Below are positions 8,371 through 18,236 of a stretch of DNA of 64,000 nt, one piece after another (positions within the stretch are counted from its first letter, which is position 1; each line of letters starts with the position of its first letter). The stretch lies in the NCBI RefSeq assembly GCF_001021555.1, contig NZ_LDCP01000002.1, positions 682,001 to 746,000 of the forward strand, written 5' to 3'. The position numbers were made by a program, and so were the translations under genes. Source of the DNA: Aurantiacibacter marinus (GTDB taxonomy: Bacteria; Pseudomonadota; Alphaproteobacteria; Sphingomonadales; Sphingomonadaceae). Below the pieces are notes generated by a model that ran no database searches, had not been told where the DNA came from, and saw only the letters and a list, made by a program, of their open reading frames with translations.

Positions 8371-9165
8371 GTGAACGAAACGCCCGAAACAACTGATACC
8401 GCCACCAACGTAACGCAGGAAAAGGCGCGCACATCGGCCGAGGCCGTCAAATGGCTCGGCAATTTCGTGCTTGGCGGCGCGATCATTGCAATCGTGGCCG
8501 TGCTGATTGCCGCAACCCTGGCGCGGTACGACATCATCGACAAGTTAGCGGGCTTTGCACCGTTCTACATCACGGTGAACCCGGCACGCGCGCTGGCGAT
8601 TATTGGTCTTATCGGGCTCGCCTTTGCGTTCTGGCGCAAAACCGGGAACATCGCCAAGCTGGCGCTTGGTTTCGCGCTTTCATCCGCTCTGCTGATAGCG
8701 CAGTACACAATGCTGATCTTGCCCGCTGGTAAAGTACCGCCAATCCATGACATCACCACCGATCTGAACGAATTGCCCCAGTTCACCACGCTCGATGTAG
8801 CGCCGGTCAGCACTGGCCCATTCACGCAGGAGGAATGGCGCGCCTATCACGAGGAAGCTTACGGCGACATCCGCCCTGAAGTGATCGACAAACCACCCGT
8901 TGAAGTGCTCGCCAATGCGCGCGCTCTGGCTGAAACGCGCGGCTGGGAAATCGCTGCCGCCGATCCGGAGGCAGGCACCCTGGAAGCCACAGCGACCGCC
9001 GGATATGTGCGCTTCTACGATGACGTGATTGTCGAAGTTACTCCGGTGGACGACGGCAGCACCCGCGTTGACATGCGTTCAGTCAGCCGTGTGGGCGTAA
9101 GCGATGTCGGATATAATGCCGCACGCATCCGGGCCTTCCTCAAAGACCTGCGCGGAATGGGTTAA
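8371..9165 (+). CDS. DUF1499 membrane protein
   Basis: About 264 residues. Three hydrophobic segments near the N-terminus (FVLGGAIIAIVAVLIAATLA, ALAIIGLIGLAFAF, LALGFALSSALLIAQYTMLI) are followed by a soluble domain of the DUF1499 type, ending TRVDMRSVSRVGVSDVGYNA. I chose GTG at 8371 because GGAG sits 6 bases upstream; a TTG at 8326 is in frame but poorly supported. DUF1499 has no assigned chemistry that I can state. The gene stands alone on the plus strand between folB (divergent) and the methyltransferase (convergent, overlapping 4 bases). Confidence 0.75.
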   Translation: MNETPETTDTATNVTQEKARTSAEAVKWLGNFVLGGAIIAIVAVLIAATLARYDIIDKLAGFAPFYITVNPARALAIIGLIGLAFAFWRKTGNIAKLALGFALSSALLIAQYTMLILPAGKVPPIHDITTDLNELPQFTTLDVAPVSTGPFTQEEWRAYHEEAYGDIRPEVIDKPPVEVLANARALAETRGWEIAAADPEAGTLEATATAGYVRFYDDVIVEVTPVDDGSTRVDMRSVSRVGVSDVGYNAARIRAFLKDLRGMG

Positions 9166-10049
9166 TCCCGGCTCCACCGCGCGAAGATGGCGGTGGGCAG
9201 CAGCCTGCCGCCCTCGCCTGTTTCGCGCACTGCCAGATCGCCATGTTCGATCTTGCCCGGAAGATCGGCAAACACTTCGGCCAGCAATCCGCCAATCGCG
9301 AGCGATGACATGCGCACAGCATAGACGGTGAGGAACAGGAAGCGACTGTCGCCGTCCAGCAATTGGCGGCAATCGGAGATCAGATCGGGCAGGCCTTCTT
9401 CCAGCCGCCATGTTTCATTCTTCGGCCCGCGCCCGAATTTGGGCGGATCGAGAATGATACCGTCGTAGCGATTTTCGCGCCGCACTTCGCGTGCGGTGAA
9501 TTTCGCGGCATCATCCACCAGCCAGCGGATCGGCGCGTCTTCCATGCCGGACAGAGCGGCATTTTCACGCGCCTGCGCCACCGACTTCTTGCTCGCGTCG
9601 ACGTGCGTCACGCGGCCATGGCGGCTGAGCGCCAGTGAACCGACGCCGGTATAACCAAACAGGTTGAGCGTTTCGGCATCATCGCGCCCTGCCAGCTTTT
9701 CGCGCATCCAGTCCCACACAGGTGCCATGTCCGGGAAGAAGCCGAGGTGGCGAAAGGGCGTGGGATTTGCGTTGAAGGTCGCCTCGTTCCAACTGACAGG
9801 CCAGCCACCCTCCGGAAGGCCCGGAGCATCGGTCCAGCGTCCGCCGCCATCTTCATCACTGCCCGGGACAAATTCACTTTCCGCCTGCCAATCACCCTGC
9901 CGCGGTGTCCACATGGCTTGGGGCTCGGGCCGGATGAATGCGCGCCCGCCGAAACTTTCAAGTTTCCGGCCATGACCGCTGTCCAGCAGGCGGTATCCGT
10001 CCCAACCGTCGCCGATCATCAGAAGCGGATCTTGTCGAAGGTCTGCCAT
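9162..10049 (-). CDS. Class I SAM-dependent methyltransferase (RlmI-like)
   Basis: 295 residues from the ATG at 10049, which overlaps the thrC stop by one base (TGATG); an ATG at 10070 is also open. The SAM site is LNLFGYTGVGSLALSRHG, with VTHVDASKKSV after it. The catalytic/substrate loop is IILDPPKFGRG, a D-P-P-K motif found in cytosine-C5 rRNA methyltransferases of the RlmI/RlmK group. It lacks a clear PUA domain at the N-terminus, so the exact target (probably rRNA) is open. It is last in the cox-thrC run, with translational coupling to thrC. Confidence 0.82.
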   Translation of the reverse strand: MADLRQDPLLMIGDGWDGYRLLDSGHGRKLESFGGRAFIRPEPQAMWTPRQGDWQAESEFVPGSDEDGGGRWTDAPGLPEGGWPVSWNEATFNANPTPFRHLGFFPDMAPVWDWMREKLAGRDDAETLNLFGYTGVGSLALSRHGRVTHVDASKKSVAQARENAALSGMEDAPIRWLVDDAAKFTAREVRRENRYDGIILDPPKFGRGPKNETWRLEEGLPDLISDCRQLLDGDSRFLFLTVYAVRMSSLAIGGLLAEVFADLPGKIEHGDLAVRETGEGGRLLPTAIFARWSRD

Positions 10050-11449
10050 CAGGCGCTCGGCGTGGCGCACTGCACCACATAATCGCGCACGGCTTCATAG
10101 GTGCCGGGTAGCGTTTCATAACGCTCTTCTCGGTCGAACAGATCACCCACGCGGGCAGGCAATTCCGGCACCGTTCCAGTCGCACCTTCCACCGCGTCAG
10201 GGAATTTCGCCGGATGCGCCGTGGCCAGCGTGACGACAGGCACCGAAGGATCAATTCCCGCCGCGCGCGCTGCGTGCAGGCCAATCGCCGTGTGCGGGTC
10301 GATAGTCTGGCCATAATGCTCGGCAGCGTAAGCCATGGCCTGCGTCATTTCGCCGGGCGTGGCGCGCGCACTGGTGAACAGCGCGGCGGATCCTTCGCGC
10401 TGGCTATTGGTCAGCTGCATCGCCTTGCTCGCCTCAAACCCGCGCATTTGCTCTGCCAAAGCAGCGCCATCGCGCCCGCCTTCGCAGAACAGCAGGCGTT
10501 CAAAATTGGAACTGACCTGAATGTCCATGCTCGGCGCGGCGGTAGGCGTGACCGTGCCAGCGGAATAGTCACCGCTCGACAAAGCACGGTGAAGAATGTC
10601 GTTTATGTTGGTGGCAACGATCAGCCGCTCTATCGGGAGCCCCATTTGCGCCGCGACATAGCCTGCAAAGACATCGCCGAAATTGCCGGTCGGCACCGAA
10701 AAGGCGACCTTGCGCTGCGGCGCACCCAATTGCAGAGCGGCAGCAAAATAATACACCACCTGCGCCATCAGCCGCGCCCAGTTGATCGAATTGACCGCCG
10801 TAATGCGGTATTTGCCTGTCACCTCGGCATCCACAAACATGCGCTTCACCATCGCCTGCGCATCATCGAAACTGCCGTCGATGGCGATATTGTGGACATT
10901 GGGGGACAGCACCGTCGTCATCTGGCGGCGCTGCACATCGCTGACCCGGCCTTCCGGATGGAGCATGAAAATGTCGATCCGATCGCGTCCCGCAACGGCA
11001 TCAATCGCGGCGCTGCCGGTATCGCCGCTGGTCGCGCCGACAATGGTCAGATGATCATCGCTGCGGCTGAGAAAGTGTTCGAACAAACGGCCTAGCAATT
11101 GCAGCGCCACATCCTTGAACGCCAGTGTGGGGCCGTGGAACAGTTCAAGCAGCCATTGTTGTTCGTCCAACTGGACCAGCGGCGTGATCGCCTCATGTGC
11201 AAAAGTGCCGTAGGCCTGCGTGCACAATTCGCGCAGTTCACCCTCGGTCAGGCTGCCTTCCACGAAGGGAGCCATGATCCGCACCGCCAGTTCTGCATAA
11301 GGCAGGCCTGCCATGTTGGCGATTTCTTCAGCGGAGAAACGCGGCCAGCTTTCGGGAACATATAGCCCGCCGTCAGGCGCGAGGCCGGCAAGCGTTACGC
11401 CTTCGAAGTCGAGCGCCTCTGCGTGGCCTCTGGTAGAGATATACTTCAT
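10049..11449 (-). CDS. thrC: Threonine synthase
   Basis: A PLP enzyme converting O-phosphohomoserine to threonine. The 466 residues match the long proteobacterial class. The start MKYISTRGHA is typical, K112 in HGPTLAFKDVALQ is the PLP lysine, and IVGATSGDTGSAA near 155 is the phosphate loop. SINWARLMAQVVYYF and VPTGNFGDVFAGYVA are further hallmarks. It follows the SURF1 gene by 42 bases and overlaps the methyltransferase start. The linkage of thrC to the cytochrome oxidase cluster is common in this order and is not functional. Confidence 0.97.
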   Translation of the reverse strand: MKYISTRGHAEALDFEGVTLAGLAPDGGLYVPESWPRFSAEEIANMAGLPYAELAVRIMAPFVEGSLTEGELRELCTQAYGTFAHEAITPLVQLDEQQWLLELFHGPTLAFKDVALQLLGRLFEHFLSRSDDHLTIVGATSGDTGSAAIDAVAGRDRIDIFMLHPEGRVSDVQRRQMTTVLSPNVHNIAIDGSFDDAQAMVKRMFVDAEVTGKYRITAVNSINWARLMAQVVYYFAAALQLGAPQRKVAFSVPTGNFGDVFAGYVAAQMGLPIERLIVATNINDILHRALSSGDYSAGTVTPTAAPSMDIQVSSNFERLLFCEGGRDGAALAEQMRGFEASKAMQLTNSQREGSAALFTSARATPGEMTQAMAYAAEHYGQTIDPHTAIGLHAARAAGIDPSVPVVTLATAHPAKFPDAVEGATGTVPELPARVGDLFDREERYETLPGTYEAVRDYVVQCATPSA

Positions 11450-11491
11450 GGCCGCGCGGATTAGCCGCCCTGCCCGCGCCTCGCAAGCAAG

Positions 11492-12109
11492 CTATTGTTG
11501 CGACGCTGCACCTGCGGCTTTCGCCTCGTCCCGCCAGCGGCGGCGAATGGCGAGCCAGTAGATCACGAGCGCGGTAATCGCGAAGAAGAACCATTGTCCT
11601 GCGTAGGCCAGATGATTGTTGGGAAGGTCTGTTGGATCGGGCTGCGCCAGTGGCTGCAAATCCGAAGGTGGCTCGCTTGCCGTGACCCGCAATTCAACAG
11701 GGCCGGTAAGTGTGATCATCCCGGTCACATCTCCGCCGTCCCAGGAATATCCGTTGGGCTCGCGAGACCAGCCAAGTGCAGCCTCTGCTTGTCCTGCCTC
11801 TGCAACTTCGCAAATCGCCGAATGGGCATAGCCGCTCTGGCCCGATGCGTTGCGCCCCGCCACAGCGCGCATTTCGAGGACACGCTCACAGGGCAGCGTC
11901 GTCAATCGGTACTGCGCAGCTTCGCCTAATTGGACCGCTTCTGCCCAAGGCAAAGGGTCTGGCTGCTGAGCGGCTGCAAGTGAAGCGACAATCATCGCCT
12001 CTTTTTCGTCCGCCCGGCCAAGCTGCCAGAAGCCGAGCATCACCATCACCGCCGCAGCGGCAACCGCCACTATGGTCGAGAAAATCGGGATTTTGCGAAT
12101 GCTCGTCAT
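11492..12109 (-). CDS. SURF1-family cytochrome oxidase assembly protein
   Basis: SURF1 (Shy1) assists heme a insertion into cytochrome oxidase subunit I in the inner membrane. The 205 residues show the family layout: an N-terminal transmembrane helix (IFSTIVAVAAAAVMVMLGFW, followed by QLGRADEK), a periplasmic domain with RYRLTTL-like and GYS-WDGGDV segments, and a C-terminal helix (WFFFAITALVIYWLAIRRRW) preceded by NNHLAYAGQW. It lies in the cox operon, its start overlapping the DUF983 stop (ATGA). Confidence 0.88.
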   Translation of the reverse strand: MTSIRKIPIFSTIVAVAAAAVMVMLGFWQLGRADEKEAMIVASLAAAQQPDPLPWAEAVQLGEAAQYRLTTLPCERVLEMRAVAGRNASGQSGYAHSAICEVAEAGQAEAALGWSREPNGYSWDGGDVTGMITLTGPVELRVTASEPPSDLQPLAQPDPTDLPNNHLAYAGQWFFFAITALVIYWLAIRRRWRDEAKAAGAASQQ

Positions 12110-12501
12110 AGGTCGGTCCCATCATGGCGGTGCTCTTCTGCTCCGTGCCGGTATTCTGTAATCAATAGCCACGCCTTGGTCAGCCGCAATCCGCCAACCA
12201 CACCCACCACGATCAGCGGCAGCCACAGCAGCACATGCACCCACCACGGCGGCTCCGCGCTCAATTGCAGCCACAGCGCCAGCGCGACGACCACCGCGCC
12301 TACGACCATCGTCAGAAAGGCTGCCGGGCCATCGCCCACGTTGAAGCGCGCGAAGTCCAGATTGCATGCGATGCACTGGTCCGCGAATTTCACGGGGCCA
12401 TCGAACAGGGTCCGCTCCCCGCATCTCGGGCACATAGCGAAAAGGGCAGCCTCACCAATGGCGGGCTGCCCCTTCGAATTGTTTGGCGGAATATCCGTCA
12501 A
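12106..12501 (-). CDS. DUF983 protein with zinc-ribbon-like cysteines
   Basis: About 131 residues from a TTG at 12501, which begins 8 bases after the ctaE stop. A longer frame to 12570 would overlap ctaE by about 60 bases, so I prefer the TTG. FAMCPRCGERTLFDGPVKFADQCIACNLDF contains two CxxC pairs, likely a zinc ribbon. It is followed by two transmembrane helices (AAFLTMVVGAVVVALALWLQ and VHVLLWLPLIVVGVVGGLRL). DUF983 members are regularly found between cox subunit III and SURF1, which suggests an oxidase assembly role, but the activity is unknown. Confidence 0.82.
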   Translation of the reverse strand: MTDIPPNNSKGQPAIGEAALFAMCPRCGERTLFDGPVKFADQCIACNLDFARFNVGDGPAAFLTMVVGAVVVALALWLQLSAEPPWWVHVLLWLPLIVVGVVGGLRLTKAWLLITEYRHGAEEHRHDGTDL

Positions 12502-12509
12502 GGAAGAGC

Positions 12510-13382
12510 CTAGTGGACTTCGGCGCCCCAGCCGCCCCAGACGTAAACTGCGATGAAAAGGAACAGCCACACCACGTCAACGAAGTGCCAGTACCACGCA
12601 GCTGCTTCGAAACCGAAGTGCTGGCGCGGAGTGAAGTGGCCCTTGTACGTGCGGAACAGGCATACCGCGAGGAAGATGGTGCCAACCAGCACATGGAAGC
12701 CGTGGAAGCCGGTCGCCATGTAGAATGCGCTGGAATAGTTGGAACCGCCAAAGCCGAAAGCGGCGTGGCTGTACTCATACGCCTGAATGGCGCTGAACAA
12801 GATGCCGAGCGCTACGGTCAGCCACAGGCCCTTCTTCAGGCCATCACGGTCGCCGTTGATAAGCGAATGGTGCGCCCAGGTTACCGTTGTGCCAGAGCAC
12901 AGCAGGATCAACGTATTGAGCAGTGGCAGGCTGAAGGGATCAAGAACATCGATACCCTCTGGCGGGAAGCTGAGCAGTGCGGCTGCGCCGTCCTGCCCGA
13001 TGACATTTTGCCAGCGATTATCACCCAGATATTCAAGCGGCGACGGGAACAGGGCGAAATCGAACCAGCTCCAGAACCAGCCGACGAAGAACATGACTTC
13101 GGAAGCGATAAACAGGATCATGCCATACCGCATGTGCAACTGCACGACAGGGGTATGATCGCCGCGCTGCGCTTCGTTCACAATTTTGGAGAACCAGCCG
13201 AAGAAGGTCGCGATCAGGCCGGCGATGCCGATGCCCAATACAATGCGCCAGCCTTCACCGAAGAAGTCTGCATGCATCAGCATGACCATGCCACTGGTGA
13301 AGATCAGCGCGGAAAACGCGCCAACAACTGGCCAGATATCGGGGGCGAGAATGTGATAATCGTGGTTTTTGGCGCCGGCCAT
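12510..13382 (-). CDS. ctaE: Cytochrome c oxidase subunit III
   Basis: 290 residues with seven hydrophobic segments typical of CoxC/CtaE. Family motifs include HDYHILAPDIWPVVGAFSA at the start, RYGMILFIASEVMFFVGWFW (with the membrane glutamate SE), TTVTWAHHSLINGDRDGL, and TGFHGFHVLVGTIFLAVCL followed by the C-terminal FGFEAAAWYWHFVDVVWLFLFIAVYVWG-type segment. Subunit III stabilises proton uptake in aa3 oxidases. It lies in the ctaC-D-B-G-E operon, 67 bases after ctaG. Confidence 0.97.
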   Translation of the reverse strand: MAGAKNHDYHILAPDIWPVVGAFSALIFTSGMVMLMHADFFGEGWRIVLGIGIAGLIATFFGWFSKIVNEAQRGDHTPVVQLHMRYGMILFIASEVMFFVGWFWSWFDFALFPSPLEYLGDNRWQNVIGQDGAAALLSFPPEGIDVLDPFSLPLLNTLILLCSGTTVTWAHHSLINGDRDGLKKGLWLTVALGILFSAIQAYEYSHAAFGFGGSNYSSAFYMATGFHGFHVLVGTIFLAVCLFRTYKGHFTPRQHFGFEAAAWYWHFVDVVWLFLFIAVYVWGGWGAEVH

Positions 13383-13449
13383 GTGTCTGTCCTGATGCTT
13401 GATGTCTTGTTTTGGCTCTTAATGTCCCCAAACGCGCGGGTCCAGAGCC

Positions 13450-14055
13450 TTAGCTGTCTTGTTCGGCCAATTCGCCGGTTTTGGTTTCTTCGTTTTCGAT
13501 AGCGCGGTGGAACGTGTAGCTGAGCGTAATCTGCTCCACGTCCTTCATATTCGGGTCATCCATTACCGCCGGATCGACGAAATAGAGCACCGGCATGCGG
13601 ATTTCCTGACCCGGTTGCAACGTCTGTTCGGTAAAACAGAAGCACTGGATCTTGTTGAAGTATCGTCCCGCCTGCTCCGGCTCCACGTTAAAAGTCGCAG
13701 TGCCGGTTATCGGCTGGTCCGAATTGTTCCGCGCAATGTAGGTTGCCATGTCACGCTGGCCCACGGCCACGCGGTCTGTCACCTGCGTCGGACGGAAATC
13801 CCACGGCATGTCGCGCGCGGTATTCGCATCAAAGCGGATCGAGAAGCTTTTGCCACCAGCCAATGTTGCCATGCGCTCTGCCGCGCTGGCTTCCGCTTCG
13901 GTTGCCACCTGAGTTGTCCCGCCAAAACCTGTCACGCGGCAGAACAAATCATACAGCGGCACAGCCGCATAGCCGAGGCCCAGCATCGCCAGCGCCCCGC
14001 CAAATGCCAGCAGCATTGTGCGGCGATTGCGGTCTTCCAGAGTTGCAGTTGTCAT
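13450..14055 (-). CDS. ctaG: Cytochrome c oxidase assembly protein CtaG (Cox11)
   Basis: Cox11/CtaG delivers copper to the CuB site of subunit I. The 201 residues begin at ATG 14055, overlapping the stop of the small gene upstream (ATGA). A single N-terminal helix (TMLLAFGGALAMLGLGYAAV) anchors a periplasmic domain. The copper-binding CFCF motif sits in IQCFCFTEQTLQPGQ, followed by MPVLYFVDP and the family end TLSYTFH. A longer frame back to 14217 would run into the upstream genes and is rejected. Confidence 0.95.
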   Translation of the reverse strand: MTTATLEDRNRRTMLLAFGGALAMLGLGYAAVPLYDLFCRVTGFGGTTQVATEAEASAAERMATLAGGKSFSIRFDANTARDMPWDFRPTQVTDRVAVGQRDMATYIARNNSDQPITGTATFNVEPEQAGRYFNKIQCFCFTEQTLQPGQEIRMPVLYFVDPAVMDDPNMKDVEQITLSYTFHRAIENEETKTGELAEQDS

Positions 14056-14180
14056 TGCGCACCTATGCGGACAATCGTGATTGCATAAAACAGCACCACC
14101 AGGCCCAAGAGCACCAAGCCGAAAACGGCATTTCGCGCCTTGCGGCGGCGCTTGAATTCTTCTTCTTCCTGCGGCGTCAT
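14052..14180 (-). CDS. Small single-helix protein of the cox operon (CoxF-like)
   Basis: A 42-residue gene: [20 protein letters not shown], then a hydrophobic helix ([17 protein letters not shown]) and RIGAQ. Its ATG overlaps the ctaB stop (ATGA, 14177-14180) and its stop overlaps the ctaG start (ATGA, 14052-14055). Coupling on both sides makes it very likely translated. Small proteins in this position are called CoxF or 'cytochrome oxidase assembly protein' in alphaproteobacteria, and the charged N-terminus plus one helix fits. A role in oxidase assembly is inferred from context only. Confidence 0.75.
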   Translation of the reverse strand: MTPQEEEEFKRRRKARNAVFGLVLLGLVVLFYAITIVRIGAQ

Positions 14181-15127
14181 GCGAAAGCTCCAAATCCGGC
14201 AGCAACACGGTCGACAACCAGCGCGGTAAAAAGCGCGAAGAGATAGAAGATCGAAAACGCGAACAGCTTCTTCTCCGGCTTCATACCATCGCCTTCAACA
14301 GATGTCCGAAGGCCTACCGGGACAGTCAGCGCAAGGAAGACCGATGACAGCATCAGCGCCGAAATTCCGTAAATCGCTCCTGTTTCACCAATGATCCATG
14401 GAGCAATGCTGAGCGGCAGAAGCAGGACCGAGTAAATCAGGCTCTGGCGGCGGGTCGATGTCTCGCCTGCAGCATTGGGCATCATCGGAATGTTCGCAGC
14501 GGCGTAATCAGGCTTCACCCACAGGGCCAGCGCCCAGAAATGCGGAGGGGTCCACATGAAGATGATGGCAAACAGCAATATCGGCATCAGGGTGATCTCA
14601 CCCGTCACGCATATCCAGCCGATCAGGGGTGGAAACGCCCCTGCAGCGCCGCCAATCACGATATTTTGCGGTGTGCGCGGCTTCAGCCACATGGTGTAAA
14701 TGACAACGTAGAAGAAAATGCTGAAAGCCAGCGCGCTCGCTGCCAGCCAGTGGACCGCAAGGCCCATGATCATGACGGATGCGCCAGACATCAGCAAACC
14801 GAAATCACGGGCATCCCCGCGCTGAATGCGGCCCATTGGCAAAGGGCGGGCCTGCGTGCGCTTCATCTTCGCGTCGATATCGGCTTCCCACCACATATTC
14901 AGCGCACCCGCGCCGCCCGCAGCGAGCGCGATGCACAATATGGCGGTGAAGCCGATGACCGGATGGATGGAGCCGGGGGCAGCCAGCAGGCCGCACAATG
15001 CCGTAAACACCACCAGGCGCATCACCTTAGGCTTCGTCAGCGCGAAGAAATCGCGCCAGTCGGCCGGCATGCTTTGCGAAACAGTGGCCTGCGGTGCCTG
15101 GGGTTGGGTGGCGGAAATGGCGGTCAT
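14177..15127 (-). CDS. ctaB: Protoheme IX farnesyltransferase (heme O synthase)
   Basis: A UbiA-superfamily prenyltransferase that adds farnesyl to heme b, giving heme O, the precursor of heme A. 316 residues with about eight transmembrane segments. The Asp-rich prenyl-diphosphate site is [20 protein letters not shown] near residue 75-95, and a second acidic/charged loop follows later. [22 protein letters not shown] is a strong family motif. It lies in the oxidase operon downstream of ctaD. Confidence 0.95.
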   Translation of the reverse strand: MTAISATQPQAPQATVSQSMPADWRDFFALTKPKVMRLVVFTALCGLLAAPGSIHPVIGFTAILCIALAAGGAGALNMWWEADIDAKMKRTQARPLPMGRIQRGDARDFGLLMSGASVMIMGLAVHWLAASALAFSIFFYVVIYTMWLKPRTPQNIVIGGAAGAFPPLIGWICVTGEITLMPILLFAIIFMWTPPHFWALALWVKPDYAAANIPMMPNAAGETSTRRQSLIYSVLLLPLSIAPWIIGETGAIYGISALMLSSVFLALTVPVGLRTSVEGDGMKPEKKLFAFSIFYLFALFTALVVDRVAAGFGAFA

Positions 15128-15207
15128 GGTCCTGTTACTTGTATGAAGGGGCGCACCGTTACCGGCGCGCCCCTCTCATTTACGTGTCTTGGCGAGAGGG
15201 TTCGCCG

Positions 15208-16929
15208 TTAAGCGGTCGCTGGGCGATCGCTGATGTGATCATCCGCGCTGTGATGATCTTCGATCACCGGCAGCGTTTCGAACTGGTGGAACGGCGGCGG
15301 GCTGGAAAGGCTCCATTCCAGCGTCGTTGCGCCTTCGCCCCAGTAGTTACCTGCAGCGCGCTTCCCGGCGACCAGAGCATAACCGATGTTCACGAAGAAG
15401 ATGATCATCGAACCTGCCATAATCACATAGCCGTAGCTGGAAATCTGGTTCCAGTATTCAAACGCAGCCGTGTAATCAGGGTAGCGACGCGCCATCCCGT
15501 TCAGTCCGAGGAAGTGCTGCGGGAAGAAGATCACATTCACACCGATGAAAAACACCCAGAAGTGCAAATGGCTGAGGAATTCGGAATGCCAGCGACCGCT
15601 CATCTTCGGGAACCAGTAGTAGAAGCCCGCAAAGATGGAGAACACTGCACCCATCGACAGCACGTAATGGAAGTGTGCCACGACGTAGTAAGAGTCATGG
15701 AGGTTATCATCGATGCCGCCATTGGCCAGCACAACGCCGGTAACGCCGCCGACTGTGAACAGGAAGATAAAGCCCATCGCCCACACCATCGGTGACTTGA
15801 ACTCGATACTGCCGCCCCACATCGTCGCGATCCAGCTGAAGATCTTGATACCCGTGGGCACCGCAATCACCATCGTTGCCGCGGTGAAATACATCTTCGT
15901 GTTCACGTCCAGACCGACCGTGTACATGTGGTGCGCCCAAACGATGAAGCCGACCACACCAATCGCGACCATGGCATAGGCCATGCCGAGATAGCCGAAC
16001 ACCGGCTTGCGGCTGAAGGTCGCCACGATCTGGCTGACCATGCCGAAGCCCGGCAGGATCATGATGTAAACTTCAGGGTGACCGAAGAACCAGAACAGGT
16101 GCTGGTACAGAACCGGATCGCCGCCACCGGCGGGATCGAAGAAGGTTGTTCCGAAGTTACGGTCCGTAATCAGCATGGTGATGGCAGCAGCAAGCACGGG
16201 AAGTGCCAGAAGCAGCAAGAAGGCTGTGACCAGCACCGACCACACGAACAGTGGCATTTTGTGCAGGGTCATACCCGGCGCACGCATGTTGAAAATGGTG
16301 GTGATGAAGTTTGTCGCACCAAGGATCGAACCTGCGCCCGCAAGGTGGAGCGAGAAGATCGCGAAATCGACTGCCGGACCAACGGAGCCGCTTGTCGAAA
16401 GCGGAGCATAAACCGTCCAGCCAGTACCGGCACCAAGGCCAACACCGCCCGGCACGAACAGCGAGAACAAGAGCGAGAAGAAGCCCGCAACGGTCAGCCA
16501 GAAGCTGATGTTGTTCATGCGCGGGAACGCCATATCAGGCGCACCGATCATCAATGGCACGAACCAGTTGCCGAACCCGCCGATCATGGCAGGCATCACC
16601 ATGAAGAATACCATGATCAGGCCGTGCGCCGTGATCAGCACATTCCACATGTGACCCTGTTGATCGAAAGACGAACCATCGCCGCCCATCATATCAACGA
16701 TCATGCCCATATATTGCAGGCCCGGCGCGGCCAGTTCAGCGCGCATGGCGCCCGAAATGACGCCGCCTATGATCCCTGCGATAATCGCAAAGATCAGGTA
16801 AAGCGTGCCGATATCCTTGTGGTTGGTCGACATAAACCAGCGAGCAAAAAAGCCGGGCTTGTGATCAGCGTGATCATGCGCGGCGTGATCTTCGTGGTGA
16901 GCGTCAAAACCTTCAGCGGTGGTGGCCAT
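15208..16929 (-). CDS. ctaD: Cytochrome c oxidase subunit I (aa3 type)
   Basis: 573 residues with twelve transmembrane segments; holds heme a and the heme a3-CuB site. Ligand motifs seen: [20 protein letters not shown] (low-spin heme His), [15 protein letters not shown] (CuB His with the D-channel glutamate), [12 protein letters not shown] (CuB histidine pair), [12 protein letters not shown] (K-channel lysine) and [12 protein letters not shown] (heme a3 and a His). [20 protein letters not shown] supplies the D-channel entry. These make it an A1-class proton pump. It follows ctaC by 57 bases. Confidence 0.98.
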   Translation of the reverse strand: MATTAEGFDAHHEDHAAHDHADHKPGFFARWFMSTNHKDIGTLYLIFAIIAGIIGGVISGAMRAELAAPGLQYMGMIVDMMGGDGSSFDQQGHMWNVLITAHGLIMVFFMVMPAMIGGFGNWFVPLMIGAPDMAFPRMNNISFWLTVAGFFSLLFSLFVPGGVGLGAGTGWTVYAPLSTSGSVGPAVDFAIFSLHLAGAGSILGATNFITTIFNMRAPGMTLHKMPLFVWSVLVTAFLLLLALPVLAAAITMLITDRNFGTTFFDPAGGGDPVLYQHLFWFFGHPEVYIMILPGFGMVSQIVATFSRKPVFGYLGMAYAMVAIGVVGFIVWAHHMYTVGLDVNTKMYFTAATMVIAVPTGIKIFSWIATMWGGSIEFKSPMVWAMGFIFLFTVGGVTGVVLANGGIDDNLHDSYYVVAHFHYVLSMGAVFSIFAGFYYWFPKMSGRWHSEFLSHLHFWVFFIGVNVIFFPQHFLGLNGMARRYPDYTAAFEYWNQISSYGYVIMAGSMIIFFVNIGYALVAGKRAAGNYWGEGATTLEWSLSSPPPFHQFETLPVIEDHHSADDHISDRPATA

Positions 16930-16986
16930 AATTTCGTGGACCTTGTTTTCTATATTCGTCGTTCAAAAAAATCGGATCGGTAAGAA

Positions 16987-18054
16987 TTACGCAGCGGCTT
17001 CAACCGCCTCGCCTTCTTCGGTACCATCGTCAGTTGCTTCTTCCACAGGCGCCGGAGCCGCAGCAGCGGCATCTTCTGCCTGGATCTGGGCGCGGGTCAT
17101 ACCGCCTGGCTGCATCGCAACCCAGGCATTGTAGTCTTCCATGCTGCGCGCTTCGACGGTGATGGGCATGTATCCGTGACGGGCACCGCACAATTCCATG
17201 CACTGGCCGTAATAGATGCCTTCTTCCTCGATCAGGAGGATCTTCTCGTTGATGCGCCCTGGAACGGCGTCCATCTTGAACCACAGCGAGGGCACGGCGA
17301 ACGAGTGGATCACGTCGGCACCGAAAACCTGCAGACGGATTGGAACACCAACCGGCACAACCATGCGGTTATCGACGGCAAGCTGGTGGGGTTCACCCGC
17401 GCTCAGCGCTTCGCTTTCGTCCAGCATGTTCGAAATGACTTCAAAACCGCCATTGTCGAGATATTCATAGCCCCAATACCACTGGTAGCCATTGGCCTTG
17501 ATCGTGATCGCATCCTCTGGCGGAGCTTGATACTGGCGCGCCAGCAGAGTGATGGATGGCACCGCAATCACCACCAGGATGATGACCGGAACAACCGTCC
17601 AGATGATTTCGATCAGCGTATTATGGCTCGTCTTCGAAGGCACCTGATTGGCAGCACGGCGATAGCGAGCGATGACCCACAAGAGCAAACCGAGGACGAA
17701 AAGGCTGATTGCGAAAATAATCGGCAGCAAGATCGCATCGTGCATCCACAAAGCGTAATTACCGTTCGCGGTGTACTGGTCCTGGAACGTCATCGATGCC
17801 AGCATGTCCTCGTCTGCCGAGGTCGGCTGGCCAAGGATACGATCCGGGCCGAAATGTTCGAAACCGCCTGTTTCGTCGATCACGACTTCGCCGTCAGCTA
17901 CGCTTTCGGCCACAACCTCTGCCGCATCCACGGTAGAGGCAGGCGCTGAAATGTCCTGCGCAACCGCACCGGACGGCGCGATGGCGACCATAAATGCTGC
18001 TACCAGCATGGTCAGGAAGTGCATTTTGTTGCGGGCAATTGTGCCGAAATTCAT
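16987..18054 (-). CDS. ctaC: Cytochrome c oxidase subunit II
   Basis: 355 residues from ATG 18054; the longer frame into pyrE is rejected. A signal peptide ends near residue 33 (APSGAVAQ). Two membrane helices follow (about 107-128 and 150-170). The CuA site is complete: H250, C285, E287, C289, H293 and M296 (GQCMELCGARHGYM). It receives electrons from cytochrome c; there is no fused cytochrome c domain. A C-terminal tail from about 327 is rich in Ala, Glu and Pro and beyond the usual end. First gene of the cox operon. Confidence 0.97.
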   Translation of the reverse strand: MNFGTIARNKMHFLTMLVAAFMVAIAPSGAVAQDISAPASTVDAAEVVAESVADGEVVIDETGGFEHFGPDRILGQPTSADEDMLASMTFQDQYTANGNYALWMHDAILLPIIFAISLFVLGLLLWVIARYRRAANQVPSKTSHNTLIEIIWTVVPVIILVVIAVPSITLLARQYQAPPEDAITIKANGYQWYWGYEYLDNGGFEVISNMLDESEALSAGEPHQLAVDNRMVVPVGVPIRLQVFGADVIHSFAVPSLWFKMDAVPGRINEKILLIEEEGIYYGQCMELCGARHGYMPITVEARSMEDYNAWVAMQPGGMTRAQIQAEDAAAAAPAPVEEATDDGTEEGEAVEAAA

Positions 18055-18198
18055 TGCTGAGATGCTTTCCGTTTTTTCCACCCGGACATATGGCCCGGCA
18101 GCCAGGCAGTGGCTGAGTCTGGCGGGCGTATACCCACGCTTGCTCGTTGTCTCAACCACATCTAGGGACTTTTTTCGAAAGGGTCCATGCGTCCCTTG

Positions 18199-18236
18199 GT
18201 CCCTGATATACTCGCAGCGCGAAAGGTTTAGGCGAA
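18199..18236 (+). promoter_or_regulatory. Possible pyrE promoter -10 and leader
   Basis: TATACT at 18207-18212 is one base from the -10 consensus and would start transcription about 18 bases before the pyrE ATG at 18237. No good -35 is seen. Just upstream, AGGGAC (18164-18169) pairs with GTCCCT (18199-18204) around an inner AAGGG/CCCTT pair, so the region is structured. Weak, sequence-only evidence. Confidence 0.3.

Noticed and set aside
13450-13600. Possible terminator after ctaG/ctaE
   Set aside because: No stem followed by a T run could be found on the minus strand; the cox genes appear to run on into SURF1 and thrC.
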